A stretch of DNA of 52,581 nt from Solirubrobacter phytolaccae (GTDB taxonomy: Bacteria > Actinomycetota > Thermoleophilia > Solirubrobacterales > Solirubrobacteraceae): NCBI RefSeq assembly GCF_027587195.1, contig NZ_JAPDDP010000051.1, positions 1 to 52,581 on the forward strand, given 5' to 3'. Below the pieces are notes generated by a model. That model saw nothing but the letters and a program-made list of their open reading frames with translations. It ran no database searches and was not told the origin of the DNA. Below, in pieces: positions 7,567 through 15,724 of this stretch (position 1 is its first letter; each line of letters begins with the position of its first letter). Both the position numbers and the translations under genes were made by a program.

Positions 7567-8524
7567 TCGGCTGCTCGAGGGCGTGCCAGGTGAGCGCGGC
7601 GGCCGCGATCGACAGCGCGCCGACGAGCGCGCACGTGGCCGCGAAGTCGCGCTCGGGGAGCAGGTCGTGGGCCTGCAGGCCGAGCAGGATCGGGTAGTGC
7701 CACAGGTAGACGCCGTAGGAGAGCGTGCCGAGGTCGGCAAGCGGGCGCGCTGAGAGCAGCCGCGGGGCGTGCGGGGTCGAGCACGCGACGACGATCGCCG
7801 CGAAACCGACGCCCGCGGGGAGCGGGCCGAGCGCGTTCCCGAGTCGGCCGATCGCGTAGGTGACGACCAGTGCCGCGCCGCCCACGAGCAGCGCGCGGAC
7901 GAGCCATTTCGGCACCGCGCGGCCCTCGGTCAGCACCCGCGCGATCATCCCGACGCCGAAGAGCCCGAACACGTCCAGCAGCGTCTGCTGGACGACCGCT
8001 GGCTCCGGCGTGAGCTTCGACCACGCGACGCTCGCCGCCGTGAGCGCCACGAGGACAGACAGCCGCCGTCGCGCGACCAGCCCGATCAGCGGCACGAATG
8101 CGTAGAACGTGACCTCGATCGCGAGCGTCCAGGTCGGCGGGTTCAGGTGCCCGGCCAGCTCCGGCGAGTAGTTCTGGGCGAACACCGCGAAGCCGAGCAG
8201 CTGCGGCCAGTGGTCGATGTCCCGCGCGTGGCCGGTTCCGGCGAGCAGCACGAGCGCGGCGACGACCGTCAGGTAGTAGAGCGGCAGGATCCGCGCCGCC
8301 CGCAGCGCGTAGAAGCGACCGACCCGGATCTGCCGCCCGGAAGCCCACGGCCCGTACACCAGGAAGCCGGACAGGCAGAAGAACAGCGCGACCCCGAGCG
8401 ACAGCTGCAGCCACAGGTTCCACGGCTCCGGGTTGCCGGAGTACTGCCAGCAGTGATGGACGACCACGCCGAGCGCCGCCAGCGCCCGGAGTCCATCGAG
8501 CGCCGGGCGTCGAGTGCGATCCAC
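7388..8524 (-). CDS. acyltransferase family 3 (OafA/YrhL-like membrane O-acyltransferase)
   Basis: A 378-residue polytopic membrane protein. The N-terminal ALDGLRALAALGVVVHH, with the conserved His pair, and the following FFCLSGFLVYGPW are diagnostic of acyltransferase-3 proteins that O-acylate cell-surface sugars. About ten hydrophobic segments follow, and the family core ends at WHALEQPIMS (near base 7565). The frame then runs on for about 58 Arg/Pro-rich residues of no family resemblance, antisense to the DUF4177 gene, to a stop at 7388. That tail is probably either a recent stop loss or an untranslated artefact. It lies 45 bp behind the polysaccharide deacetylase on the same strand, and both act on envelope glycans. 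Confidence 0.85.
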   Translation of the reverse strand: MDRTRRPALDGLRALAALGVVVHHCWQYSGNPEPWNLWLQLSLGVALFFCLSGFLVYGPWASGRQIRVGRFYALRAARILPLYYLTVVAALVLLAGTGHARDIDHWPQLLGFAVFAQNYSPELAGHLNPPTWTLAIEVTFYAFVPLIGLVARRRLSVLVALTAASVAWSKLTPEPAVVQQTLLDVFGLFGVGMIARVLTEGRAVPKWLVRALLVGGAALVVTYAIGRLGNALGPLPAGVGFAAIVVACSTPHAPRLLSARPLADLGTLSYGVYLWHYPILLGLQAHDLLPERDFAATCALVGALSIAAAALTWHALEQPIMSRAKRGGTRAGVRPSLRAARGWAAACRTPSLPRRARSAASPARRGPAPHPSVRGSRG

Positions 8525-8569
8525 CCTTCAACCGTGGCCGCCGACCCTCGGAGTTCCCTGGGAGCCGCC

Positions 8570-9205
8570 TTATCGAGCGATGACGATCGGCCCGGTGCAG
8601 AGCCCGCGCGCGGCCAGCTCGTCGGCGATCCGCGGCACGGCGTCGACGGCCTCGGGCCGGTCGTGCAGCAGCAGGATCCCGCCGGGCCGCAGGTGCTCCG
8701 CGGCGTCGGCGATCGCGTCCGCCGACGCGCCGCGCGAGTCGTGCGTGTCCACCGTCGCGAGCACCTGCCGCAATCCAAGCCGCGCTGCCACGCGCTCAAC
8801 CCGCGCGTCCGTCGCCAGGTACGGCGGGCGCATCAGCGTCGGCGTCCGTCCGGTCAGCGCGCCCAGCACCCGCTGCGCCTCTGCCAATTCGAACGCCACC
8901 CGTGCGTCATCGAGCGCGGTGAGCCGCCGATGCGTGAACGTGTGGTTCTCGACCCACATCCCCGCGCGCGCCTCCGCCCGCACGAGCTCCGGATGCGCCG
9001 TGGCTCGCACCCCCACGTTGAACATCGTCGCGCGCAACCCACGCCGCTGCAACGCTTCCAACAGCGCCGGCGTCGTCGGCGCGGGCCCGTCGTCGAACGT
9101 CAGAGCGACGGACCCGCCACTGCATCGCGCCGGCGTGGCGGGCCGTGCCGAGGCGACGAACACCAGCAGGCAACAGGCCACGAGCACGGCAGGGCGCAAC
9201 AACAC
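8570..9205 (-). CDS. polysaccharide deacetylase (NodB homology domain), secreted
   Basis: A 211-residue carbohydrate esterase family 4 protein with an N-terminal signal peptide (LLRPAVLVACCLLVFVASA). NodB motifs are all present: motif 1 TFDDGP with the catalytic and metal Asp, motif 2 HTFTH with the two zinc His, motif 3 RPPY, and a C-terminal LLLHD carrying the second catalytic His. It should deacetylate N-acetyl sugars of peptidoglycan or another wall polymer outside the membrane. The GTG start at 9205 is preceded by TAGGCT (9210-9215) only 4 nt away, suggesting leaderless expression. It is followed by the acyltransferase gene and probably forms an operon with it. Confidence 0.88.
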   Translation of the reverse strand: MLLRPAVLVACCLLVFVASARPATPARCSGGSVALTFDDGPAPTTPALLEALQRRGLRATMFNVGVRATAHPELVRAEARAGMWVENHTFTHRRLTALDDARVAFELAEAQRVLGALTGRTPTLMRPPYLATDARVERVAARLGLRQVLATVDTHDSRGASADAIADAAEHLRPGGILLLHDRPEAVDAVPRIADELAARGLCTGPIVIAR

Positions 9206-9230
9206 GTCCAGCCTACGCCCAGGAACGACA

Positions 9231-9254
9231 AAAGCCGCCCATCTGGACGGCTTT
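9231..9254 (-). terminator. terminator downstream of tRNA-fMet
   Basis: On the minus strand AAAGCCGTCC-AGAT-GGGCGGCTTT forms a 10-bp hairpin with one G-T pair, followed by TGTCGTT. It lies a few bases past the 3' end of tRNA-fMet and before the deacetylase gene, so it should end the tRNA transcript. Confidence 0.6.
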
Positions 9255-9260
9255 CGTGCA

Positions 9261-9334
<74 letters not shown>

Positions 9335-9345
9335 GCGGACGTAAA

Positions 9346-9373
9346 AGAATAGCAGCGCTTCAGCGCCCCTCAA
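9346..9373 (-). promoter_or_regulatory. promoter of tRNA-fMet, inside the 3' end of the CoA-binding gene
   Basis: On the minus strand TTGAGG (9373-9368) and TATTCT (9351-9346) are separated by 16 bp, and the start would fall about 5 nt before the mature tRNA end. The -35 uses the last codons of the upstream CoA-binding protein gene, so the two units overlap. Confidence 0.5.
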
Positions 9374-9758
9374 GGCGCGGAAGCTCGATCGCTGGGCAGC
9401 GATTCATGACCACGCGCAGACCCGCGGCACGCGCGCGCGAGGCCGCTTCCTCGTCGATCACGCCGAGCTGCATCCAGACCGCCTTGGCGCCGATCGCGAT
9501 CGCCTCGTCGACGTGCGCGGACACCGCGGAGGAGCGGCGGAAGAGGTCGACGACCTCGATGCCCTGGTCCGCCGGCAACGCCGGATGGCAGCGTTCGCCG
9601 AGCAGCTCGTCGCCCGCGTCGGGGTTGACCGGGATGACCCGGTAGCCGCGCGACTGCAGCATGGACGCGATCCGATGCGAGTCGCGCCACGGCTGCGGCG
9701 AGCAGCCGACGACGGCCCAGGTCTTCAGCTGCGTGAGGATGAACTCGACGTCGTCCAT
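9360..9758 (-). CDS. CoA-binding domain protein (YccU-like)
   Basis: A 132-residue protein with a single Rossmann-type CoA-binding domain. The nucleotide loop AVVGCSPQPWRDSHRIASML is at about residues 15-34 and is followed by GYRVIPVNP. The C-terminal part has the family segments VDLFRRSSAV and AVWMQLGVIDEEAA. The family resembles the N-terminal domain of acyl-CoA synthetases (NDP-forming), but its own role is unknown. Its ATG shares one base with the stop of the DUF72 gene (TGATG at 9756-9760), so the two genes are coupled. The 3' end carries the promoter of tRNA-fMet. Confidence 0.88.
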   Translation of the reverse strand: MDDVEFILTQLKTWAVVGCSPQPWRDSHRIASMLQSRGYRVIPVNPDAGDELLGERCHPALPADQGIEVVDLFRRSSAVSAHVDEAIAIGAKAVWMQLGVIDEEAASRARAAGLRVVMNRCPAIELPRLEGR

Positions 9759-10483
9759 CAGAGGAGCGCCTCCAGCCGTTTGGCGTTGCGGGGCGCGAAC
9801 GCCTCCCAGTCGTTGTTGAAGTAGGCGAACACCTCGGCCGAGGTTCGCACGTCGCGCAGCCGGGCCGCCCACTCGCGCAGCTCGGTCTCGCTGTAGTTGC
9901 CCCGCCGGCCGCGATGGCCGTAGTGGAAGCGCACGAAGGTCCAATCCGTGGTGAGCTCGAGCGGCTGCCACGGCCGCTCCGGATGGTCGCCGTAGACGAG
10001 CGCGCAGCCGTACGCGCGCAGGATCGAGTAGACGTCCTCCGTGAACCAGGACTCGTCGCGAAACTCCCAGGCGTGGCGTCCCGGCGGCAGCAGGGCGCAG
10101 GTCTCGGCGAGCCGGTCCTCGTCCCGGTTGAAGTTCGCGGGCAGCTGCCAGAGCACCGGGCCGAGCTTCGGCGAACCTACGAGTGGCGCGATCGCGTCGT
10201 AGTACTTGCCGATGCCCTCCTCCACATCCTGCAGCCGGCGCACGTGCGTGAGGTACCGGGAGGCCTTGACCGTGAAGATGAAGTCCGCGGGCGTGTCCTG
10301 CACCCAACGCGACACGGCCTCCGGCTTCGCCAGCCGGTAGAAGGTCGAGTTGACCTCGACGGTGCCGAACTCGCTCGCGTAGTGCGACAGCCAGGCGCGC
10401 TGCGGCAGCTTCGGCGGGTAGAAGGCCTCGCGCCAGTCCTTGTATTGCCAGCCCGAGCAGCCGACATGCACCGGGCGATCCAT
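9758..10483 (-). CDS. DUF72 family protein (YecE-like)
   Basis: A 241-residue DUF72 protein, a TIM-barrel-like family of unknown activity. Typical elements are the start VHVGCSGWQYKDWREAFYPP, then FGTVEVNSTFYRLAK, FTVKASRYLTHVRRL, and the glycine/aromatic FVRFHYGHRGRRGNYSETEL near residue 200. Family length is usually 230-290 residues, so it looks intact. It is first in a two-gene unit with the CoA-binding protein and divergent from the dehydrogenase gene, with about 20 bp between the starts. Confidence 0.9.
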   Translation of the reverse strand: MDRPVHVGCSGWQYKDWREAFYPPKLPQRAWLSHYASEFGTVEVNSTFYRLAKPEAVSRWVQDTPADFIFTVKASRYLTHVRRLQDVEEGIGKYYDAIAPLVGSPKLGPVLWQLPANFNRDEDRLAETCALLPPGRHAWEFRDESWFTEDVYSILRAYGCALVYGDHPERPWQPLELTTDWTFVRFHYGHRGRRGNYSETELREWAARLRDVRTSAEVFAYFNNDWEAFAPRNAKRLEALL

Positions 10484-10503
10484 CCTGCGACCCTACCCAC
10501 GAC

Positions 10504-11427
10504 ATGGCCCGCGTCTTCATCTCTCGCGACCTGCCGTTTCCCGCGCTCGACCGCCTGAAGGAGCAGCACGAGGTGGACGTGTGGGAGGAGCGCACGCCGC
10601 CGCCCGCCGACGCGTTCCTCGCGCGTGCGCAGGAAGCCGACGCGCTGCTGCTGACGGTGACCGAGAAGGTCGACGGCGACTTCCTCGACCAGGCGCCGTC
10701 GGTGCGTGCGATCGCGAACTGCGCCGTCGGTACGGACAACATCGACCTCGAAGCCGCGGCCCAAAGAGACATCCCGGTCGGCAACACGCCGGGCGTGCTC
10801 ACCGACGCCACCGCGGACATCGCCTTCGCGCTCCTGCTCGCCATCGCGCGCCGGCTGCCCGAGGGCGAGGCGGAGGTCCGTGAAGGCCGTTGGGCGCCGT
10901 GGCACCCGGGCCACATGCTCGGCGGCGACCTCGCCGACACGACGCTCGGCATCATCGGCTGGGGCCGGATCGGCCAGGCGATGGCGCGCCGCGGCGAGGG
11001 CTTCGGGATGAAGATCGTCCACTCCTCGCGCTCGTCGGGCATCCCACTCGACGAGCTGCTCGAAACCAGTGACCACGTCTCCCTGCACACGCCGCTCACT
11101 CCGGAGACGAAGCACCTCATGGGCGCTCCGCAGTTCGCGCGCATGAAGAAGACCGCCTACTTCGTCAACACGAGCCGTGGCGGCACGGTCGACCAGGCAG
11201 CCCTGAAAGACGCCCTCAAGAACGGCGAGATCGCCGGCGCGGGCCTCGACGTCACCGACCCCGAGCCGCTCCCGGCCGACGACCCGCTGCTCACCGCGCC
11301 GAACCTGCTCGTCGTCCCGCACGTGGGCAGCGCGACCGTCCGCACGCGTTCGCGGATGGCCGACCTCGCCGTGGACAACTTGCTCGCCGCGCTCGCCGGC
11401 GACGAGATGCCCAACCGGGTCGCATGA
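10504..11427 (+). CDS. D-isomer-specific 2-hydroxyacid dehydrogenase (glyoxylate/hydroxypyruvate reductase type)
   Basis: A 307-residue NAD(P)-dependent dehydrogenase. The Rossmann motif is LGIIGWGRIGQAMAR near residue 143. The catalytic residues of the family can be placed: Arg in VNTSRGGTVDQ, Glu in DPEPLPADDPLL and His in VVPHVGSAT. The N-terminus VFISRDLPFPALDRLKE resembles glyoxylate/D-glycerate reductases (GRHPR type). It should reduce glyoxylate or hydroxypyruvate, or oxidise D-glycerate, in the cytoplasm; exact substrate and cofactor preference are open. Its stop overlaps the ATG of the ppx/gppA-like gene (ATGA), so the two are cotranscribed. Confidence 0.9.
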   Translation: MARVFISRDLPFPALDRLKEQHEVDVWEERTPPPADAFLARAQEADALLLTVTEKVDGDFLDQAPSVRAIANCAVGTDNIDLEAAAQRDIPVGNTPGVLTDATADIAFALLLAIARRLPEGEAEVREGRWAPWHPGHMLGGDLADTTLGIIGWGRIGQAMARRGEGFGMKIVHSSRSSGIPLDELLETSDHVSLHTPLTPETKHLMGAPQFARMKKTAYFVNTSRGGTVDQAALKDALKNGEIAGAGLDVTDPEPLPADDPLLTAPNLLVVPHVGSATVRTRSRMADLAVDNLLAALAGDEMPNRVA

Positions 11428-12290
11428 AGCGCGTCGCCGCGGTCGACATCGGCTCGAACTCCACGCGTCTGCTGATCACGGACGGCACGCGCGAGTCGAT
11501 CGTCACGCGCCTGGGCGAGGGCGTCGACGCGACCGGCCGGCTCGGCGAGGCGCCGATGCAGCGCGTCCTCGACGTCCTCCACCGTTACAAGGAGCAGATC
11601 GACGGCGCGCCCGCCGCCGCGGTCATGACCTCCGCCGTCCGCGACGCGCAGAACGGCCCCGAATTCGCGCGCCGCGTCCAGGACACCCTCGGCTTCCCGG
11701 CCCGGATCCTGTCCGGCGACGAGGAGGCCGAGCTCACCTTCACGGGCGCGACCGCACAGCGCGACGACCAAGATCCCGTCCTGGTGATCGACATCGGCGG
11801 CGGATCGACCGAGCTCGTGATCGGCCGGCGCGACGCCGTGACCTTCCACGTGTCCACCCAGATCGGCGTCGTGCGCCACAGCGAACGCCACCTACGCAAC
11901 GACCCGCCGACGGCCCAGGAGCTCCAGGCGCTCCGCGCGGACGTCACGCTCCCCGAGCACCCGCCCGCCACGCGCGCGATCGCCGTCGCCGGGACACCCA
12001 CCCAGTGCGCCGCGATCGACCTCGGGCTGGACGAGTACGACCCCGCGCGGATCGAGGGCCACATCCTCACCGCCACGCGCCTGAACGAGCTCTACGCGGA
12101 CCTCGCCTCCAAGCCGCTCGCGGAGCGCCAGAAAACGCGCGGATTGGACCCCGCCCGAGCGCCCGTGATCGTGGCGGGAATCGCCATCCTGCTCGAAGTG
12201 ATGGCGTCCTTCGGGTTGGCCCAGGTCGAGGCGTCCGAGCACGACATCCTCTACGGACTCGCGCTCTCAACCCTTGCCGACGCTCCGTAA
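11424..12290 (+). CDS. Ppx/GppA family exopolyphosphatase
   Basis: A 288-residue member of the ASKHA superfamily. The first phosphate-binding loop is AAVDIGSNSTRLLI at residues 4-17 and the second is VIDIGGGSTELVIG near residue 120. AGTPTQCAAIDLGLDEYDP near residue 190 is typical of short actinobacterial Ppx1-type proteins. It should hydrolyse polyphosphate or pppGpp, linking phosphate store to the stringent response. It is short compared with E. coli Ppx (513 residues) because it lacks the C-terminal HD-like domain, as do actinobacterial Ppx1 proteins. It overlaps the dehydrogenase stop by 4 nt. Confidence 0.9.
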   Translation: MKRVAAVDIGSNSTRLLITDGTRESIVTRLGEGVDATGRLGEAPMQRVLDVLHRYKEQIDGAPAAAVMTSAVRDAQNGPEFARRVQDTLGFPARILSGDEEAELTFTGATAQRDDQDPVLVIDIGGGSTELVIGRRDAVTFHVSTQIGVVRHSERHLRNDPPTAQELQALRADVTLPEHPPATRAIAVAGTPTQCAAIDLGLDEYDPARIEGHILTATRLNELYADLASKPLAERQKTRGLDPARAPVIVAGIAILLEVMASFGLAQVEASEHDILYGLALSTLADAP

Positions 12291-12299
12291 ACCGGTCCA

Positions 12300-12510
12300 A
12301 ATTGTCCGTGTATGGACATGTGTTCGATTGGCAGTCGGAAGCGTCAAGGTGGAGAATCCTGCCTGTCGGAAGGGCGGTCGTGCCTCCCGCCGCCGTCCAC
12401 CGACGCATAGGTCCGGGCGATGCCGCATCATCGGCGCCTCCCGCCGCCTGGACCACCCAATAAGGCCCCATCAAGGCACGTACCCCTGCCCGTCCTGACG
12501 GGGCCATTTT
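12300..12510 (+). ncRNA. candidate small structured RNA with two CCUCCC hairpins
   Basis: This stretch lies between the ppx-like gene and the next small gene and has no convincing reading frame. Two hairpins can be drawn: GGTGGA (12348-12353) with TCCACC (12396-12401), containing GGCGG/CCGCC, and GGTCC (12410-12414) with GGACC (12450-12454). Each contains the same 13-nt sequence GCCTCCCGCCGCC (12382-12394 and 12436-12448). A third hairpin, GGCCCC/GGGGCC (12464-12505), is followed by ATTTT and looks like an intrinsic terminator. Paired C-rich hairpins recall the actinobacterial 6C RNA idea, but the six-C loops of that family are absent. I found no tmRNA, RNase P, SRP or riboswitch core. Strand is inferred from the terminators. 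Confidence 0.4.
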
Positions 12511-12545
12511 GAAGCCGCCCGCCCCCGCCGCGGGCGGCTTCTCTT
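12511..12545 (+). terminator. strong intrinsic terminator
   Basis: GAAGCCGCCCGC (12511-12522) pairs perfectly over 12 bp with GCGGGCGGCTTC (12530-12541) around a 7-nt loop, followed by TCTTT. With the preceding hairpin ending at 12505 it makes a tandem terminator closing the candidate RNA or the ppx unit. Confidence 0.75.
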
Positions 12546-12571
12546 TAAGGGGTCATAGCTACATTCGGGAC

Positions 12572-12835
12572 ATGGCCGATCGAGAGTTCGAGCTTCCCCC
12601 GACGGTCACCCACGCCGCGATCTCGCAGGTACTCGCCGGGCAAGCGCCGTATGACGAGCTCAGCGACTACGCACAGGCCGTCGTGCGTGCCTCCTGGACT
12701 GAGCGGACCGCCGCGCGCGTTGCCAGCGCGGATTTCACCGAGCGTCTCCGGGCCGCGGGGCGGCCCTGGCATGAGGCGGACGTCGAAGGCGCCACCGTCG
12801 TGCGTGGCGACGATTCAACGTCGCCGGAGGCCTAG
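12572..12835 (+). CDS. hypothetical protein, 87 aa
   Basis: An 87-residue acidic protein of no recognised family. It begins MADREFELPPTVTHAAISQV and contains ELSDYAQAVVRASWTERTAA, which could form two helices, then RLRAAGRPWHEADVEG and a polar tail. No signal peptide or membrane segment. A TAGCTA box 10 nt before the ATG (12556-12561) could be a -10, again close to leaderless. The ATG at 12572 is preferred over an upstream one at 12509 that would read through the terminator hairpin. An IS481-like relic starts two bases after its stop codon. Confidence 0.6.
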   Translation: MADREFELPPTVTHAAISQVLAGQAPYDELSDYAQAVVRASWTERTAARVASADFTERLRAAGRPWHEADVEGATVVRGDDSTSPEA

Positions 12836-12836
12836 C

Positions 12837-12990
12837 TGTAGTGTTCCTGAGCACGTTGTTCATCCGGGCCTCCTTGGAGGCTGGTGGTTCTCGAGGCCGC
12901 CAGACCCAAGGAGGACACCGGATGAAGTTGCACGGTAACGCAGCTCTGTCATTGCGACAGCGGCTGCGCACGCGAGTTGATCGCACGTGC
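12837..12990 (+). mobile_element. IS481-family insertion sequence relic (left end and 5' end of transposase)
   Basis: TGTAGTGTTCCTGAGCACG at 12837 has the TGT...CCTGAGCAC form of an IS481-type terminal inverted repeat. A good ribosome site (AAGGAGG at 12908-12914) precedes an ATG at 12922 that encodes MKLHGNAALSLRQRLRTRV. This closely resembles the start of IS481 transposases (MKLHANAALS... is characteristic). The resemblance ends after about 20 codons, and the stop of the TPP-enzyme gene follows at 12999, so everything beyond the first 5 percent of the element is gone. No DDE residues and no right inverted repeat are visible. Confidence 0.6.
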
Positions 12991-12998
12991 CCAGGCGT

Positions 12999-14627
12999 TC
13001 AGGCCAGGTTGGCAGAACGCGGGTACACGACGGTCGGGTCGGTGGAGACGTTGACGAGCGCCGGCTTGCCCGCCGAGAAGGCGCGGTCCAGCGCTCCCCG
13101 TAACGCGCCCGCCTCGGTCACGAGCTCGCCGTGGCCGCCGAGCGCCTCGACGACGGTGTCGTAGCGCGTCTCCGGCCGCAGGTCCGCCGCGACCGACCAG
13201 CCGTTGTACAGGTACTCCATCGGGTGCTTCTCGAGCGCCCAGATCCCGTTGTTGCCCATCACGGCGACGACGTTCACGCCGTGGCGGGCGAGCGTGTCGA
13301 ACTCCATGCCGCTGAAGCCGAACGCGCCGTCGCCGACGAGCAGCACGACCTGGCGGTCCGGGTACGCGAGCTTGGCAGCGAGCGCGTAGCCCGGGCCGGA
13401 CCCCAGGCACCCGAACGGACCCGGGTCCAGCCAGCAGCCCGGCTCGTACGAATCCACGACGCGGCCCGCGAAGGACACGAAGTCGCCGCCGTCGCCGATC
13501 ACGATCGCGTCCCGGTCGAGGACCTGGGCGAGCTCCCCGTACACGCGCATGGGATGGAGCGGCGAGCGGTCGTCCCGCAACTGCTCGCGCTCGCCCTCGC
13601 GCTTCGTCGTCTCCTCTGCCCGCAGCTTCTCGACCCACCCGCGAGTGGACGGCCCGTCGCCGACCAGCCCGCGCAGGATCGTCGTGAGGTCGCCGTAGAG
13701 CTCGGCGGCGACCCCGCGCGGATGCTCGCGCTGGGGCTCGGCGACGTCGATGATCACGACGTCGGCCTCCTCGGCGAACGCCTTGCCGAAGCCGAGCCGG
13801 AAGTCCATCGGCACGCCGATCACCAGCGCCACGTCGGCCTCGGACAGCGCCGTCTTGCGGGCGCGCGCGAAGGCCAGCGCATGGTCGGCCGGCAGGCACC
13901 CGCGCCCCAGCCCGTTGAGGAAGACGGGGATCCCGCGCCGCTCGACGAGCTCGCGCAGCGCGCCCTCGCCGTGCCCCCAGTACAGGTCGGTGCCGGCCAT
14001 CACGACCGGCCGCTCGGCCTCGCTCAGCAGTGCGAGCACGCGCTCGATCGCGTCACCGTCGGGCTGCTCGGCCCGCGGCGCCTGCACCTCCCGGGCTTCC
14101 TCGACCTCGGCCTCCGAGAAGACGACGTCCAGCGGGAAGTCCAGGAACACCGGGCCGGTGTGCGGCTTGCCGGCGACCGCGAACGCCTCGTCGACGAGGC
14201 CGGGGATCTCGGGCGTGGCGCCCGCGGTGGCGGCGAGCTTGACGACGGGCCGGACGAACGGCACGTGGTCGATCTCCTGCAGCGAGCCCTGCCCCCAGCG
14301 GAACGCGGGCGCGCGCCCGCCGAGCACGATCATCGGCGAGTGGTTCTGCTTCGCGCTGGCCATGGCGCTCATGCCGTTGGTGACGCCGGGCCCGGCGGTC
14401 AACGCCGCGACCCCCGGTTGACGCGTGACCTTCGCCCACCCTTCGGCGGCGAACGCGGCCGTCTGCTCGTGCCGGGTGTCGACGATCTCGATCCCCTCGG
14501 TCGTGCAGCCCTCGTAGATCGAGAACAGGTGTCCGCCCGAGAGCGTGAAGAGGCGGGATACGCCGTGCGCCTTCAACCGGCGGGCGATGAGGCGGCCGCC
14601 GTGCAGCCGCGTGGCTTCGTCGTCCAT
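12999..14627 (-). CDS. thiamine-diphosphate-dependent enzyme, acetolactate synthase/oxalyl-CoA decarboxylase-like
   Basis: A 542-residue TPP enzyme. The N-terminal PYR domain has the catalytic Glu in [19 protein letters not shown], and [16 protein letters not shown] follows. The middle TPP-enzyme-M domain spans about residues 190-330. The C-terminal PP domain has the metal/TPP motif [20 protein letters not shown]...VMGNN near residues 430-465. The GHLFSIYEG and [14 protein letters not shown] segments place it among the acetolactate synthase-like large subunits of uncertain substrate (also resembling oxalyl-CoA decarboxylase or benzaldehyde lyase). No small regulatory subunit gene is adjacent, which argues against valine biosynthesis. 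An IS relic abuts its 3' end. Confidence 0.87.
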   Translation of the reverse strand: MDDEATRLHGGRLIARRLKAHGVSRLFTLSGGHLFSIYEGCTTEGIEIVDTRHEQTAAFAAEGWAKVTRQPGVAALTAGPGVTNGMSAMASAKQNHSPMIVLGGRAPAFRWGQGSLQEIDHVPFVRPVVKLAATAGATPEIPGLVDEAFAVAGKPHTGPVFLDFPLDVVFSEAEVEEAREVQAPRAEQPDGDAIERVLALLSEAERPVVMAGTDLYWGHGEGALRELVERRGIPVFLNGLGRGCLPADHALAFARARKTALSEADVALVIGVPMDFRLGFGKAFAEEADVVIIDVAEPQREHPRGVAAELYGDLTTILRGLVGDGPSTRGWVEKLRAEETTKREGEREQLRDDRSPLHPMRVYGELAQVLDRDAIVIGDGGDFVSFAGRVVDSYEPGCWLDPGPFGCLGSGPGYALAAKLAYPDRQVVLLVGDGAFGFSGMEFDTLARHGVNVVAVMGNNGIWALEKHPMEYLYNGWSVAADLRPETRYDTVVEALGGHGELVTEAGALRGALDRAFSAGKPALVNVSTDPTVVYPRSANLA

Positions 14628-14643
14628 AAGCGCGGCGGAATCT

Positions 14644-14663
14644 ATCCCCCCGGGCGGGGGGAT
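14644..14663. repeat. perfect C/G inverted repeat in a divergent intergenic region
   Basis: ATCCCCCC-GGGC-GGGGGGAT, 8-bp arms around a 4-base loop, lies 17 bp upstream of the TPP-enzyme ATG and about 50 bp upstream of the small gene on the other strand. It could be a leader hairpin of the TPP-enzyme mRNA or a protein site. No T tract follows, so it is not a terminator. Confidence 0.5.
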
Positions 14664-14714
14664 CGCGCCGCCTGCGCCTATCGCGGCACCGCGTGTGTGA
14701 TTAGCGTCACTGGG

Positions 14715-14879
14715 GTGAACGACGAGCCCACCCTCAGCTTCACCGACGCCGACCTGGAGCTGCTGCTCGCCGAGGCCGACCGCGAGGATCCGATCCTGCG
14801 CGACGGCCGCCCGGGGAACATCGAGCAGCCGCGCGAGTCGCTGGACGCGCAGATCCTGGCTGCGCTCGTCAGCCCGTAG
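14715..14879 (+). CDS. small acidic hypothetical protein, 54 aa
   Basis: A 54-residue acidic protein starting at a GTG. It reads [20 protein letters not shown], continues with [20 protein letters not shown] and ends [12 protein letters not shown]. The patterned Leu/Asp content suggests two amphipathic helices, and no family is recognised. A GTG 18 nt further upstream (14697) is an alternative start. It ends directly against the stop of the convergent DsbA-like gene. It is short, so the call rests on amino-acid composition unlike the Arg-rich random frames around it. Confidence 0.5.
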   Translation: MNDEPTLSFTDADLELLLAEADREDPILRDGRPGNIEQPRESLDAQILAALVSP

Positions 14880-15524
14880 CTAACGTCCGGCAGCGGCAGC
14901 GTGCAGACGCGCGGTCGCGGCCGCGTCGCCTACTCGGTCCTCGCCCCAGAAGACACCGCGATCAACCCAGAGCGCGGGCAAGCGGTCCGCGCCTGAGCCG
15001 AGCAGACGGCGCGAAGCCGCCTCCATCGCCCCGTCGCGGCGCTCCTCGCGCGCGGCCTTCAGGCACCCGTCGAGCCGCAGCCCGGCGGCGGCGGCCGCCT
15101 CGGTGAGGATCTCCAGGTCGTCCAGATCGAACCCGCCCGCAAACGCGAGCCGGGTCGCGGCCAGCACGAACGCGCCCCCGCGCCCCTGCTGGGCGGCGTA
15201 GTGCGCGACGCGCATCGCGGCCGGGACGGCCATCGGCCAGCGCTCGGGCCATTGCAGCGGAAGGCGCAGCGCAGCGGCGCGCTCTTCAGCGTGGTCGACG
15301 ATCTCTTGGACATCGCCGAAGTCCGCGGGCATGGACGCGCATCGCAGCGTGCGCGAGCACGCCGGCGTCCATGTCACCTCATCAAATGCTCGTTCGACTC
15401 GTTCCGCCGCCAAGTAGGTAAACGGCGACGCGAGGTCGAACAGGAACTCCGCCCTAACGGCGTCCCCCATCGCCTCCGGCCGGCGCCGCGCGCGGCGGTC
15501 CTCCAGCCGTATGACCTCACCCAT
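14880..15524 (-). CDS. DsbA-family/2-hydroxychromene-2-carboxylate isomerase-like protein
   Basis: About 214 residues with a thioredoxin-like fold of the DsbA/HCCA-isomerase group. The core begins EFLFDLASPFTYLAAERVE, which corresponds to the first beta strand and the SPFTYL segment of HCCA isomerases and GST-kappa proteins; there is no CXXC motif. WPMAVPAAMRVAHYAAQQGR and the end LPALWVDRGVFWGEDRVGDA (containing the cis-Pro region) fit the family. It may act on glutathione-like or other thiol conjugates, but the substrate is unknown. The ATG at 15524 is chosen because the upstream extension to 15584 is basic and lacks family character. Confidence 0.75.
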   Translation of the reverse strand: MGEVIRLEDRRARRRPEAMGDAVRAEFLFDLASPFTYLAAERVERAFDEVTWTPACSRTLRCASMPADFGDVQEIVDHAEERAAALRLPLQWPERWPMAVPAAMRVAHYAAQQGRGGAFVLAATRLAFAGGFDLDDLEILTEAAAAAGLRLDGCLKAAREERRDGAMEAASRRLLGSGADRLPALWVDRGVFWGEDRVGDAAATARLHAAAAGR

Positions 15525-15724
15525 TCCGTGCATCCTCGATCTCGTGTCGTTCCCCAGACGCGAAAGCAATTGCCCCCGTCGCATGCATACAACGTGCGAA
15601 GCGGCGGGAACTTGCGCTCGTGATCACATTCCTGTCATCGGCCGTAATTGTCGATACCAGCAACCTTCCGTCGGAGAAACAGGTATTCTGCGCGCACTTC
15701 AAGGCCGCATCAGGGAGGCCTCTC

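Noticed and set aside
12300-12510. Known RNA families (tmRNA, RNase P, SRP RNA, cobalamin, TPP, glycine and SAM riboswitches)
   Set aside because: None of their conserved core sequences could be found; left as an unnamed candidate.
14644-14663. Terminator reading of the ATCCCCCC/GGGGGGAT hairpin
   Set aside because: It lies ahead of two divergent genes and has no T tract; kept only as an inverted repeat.
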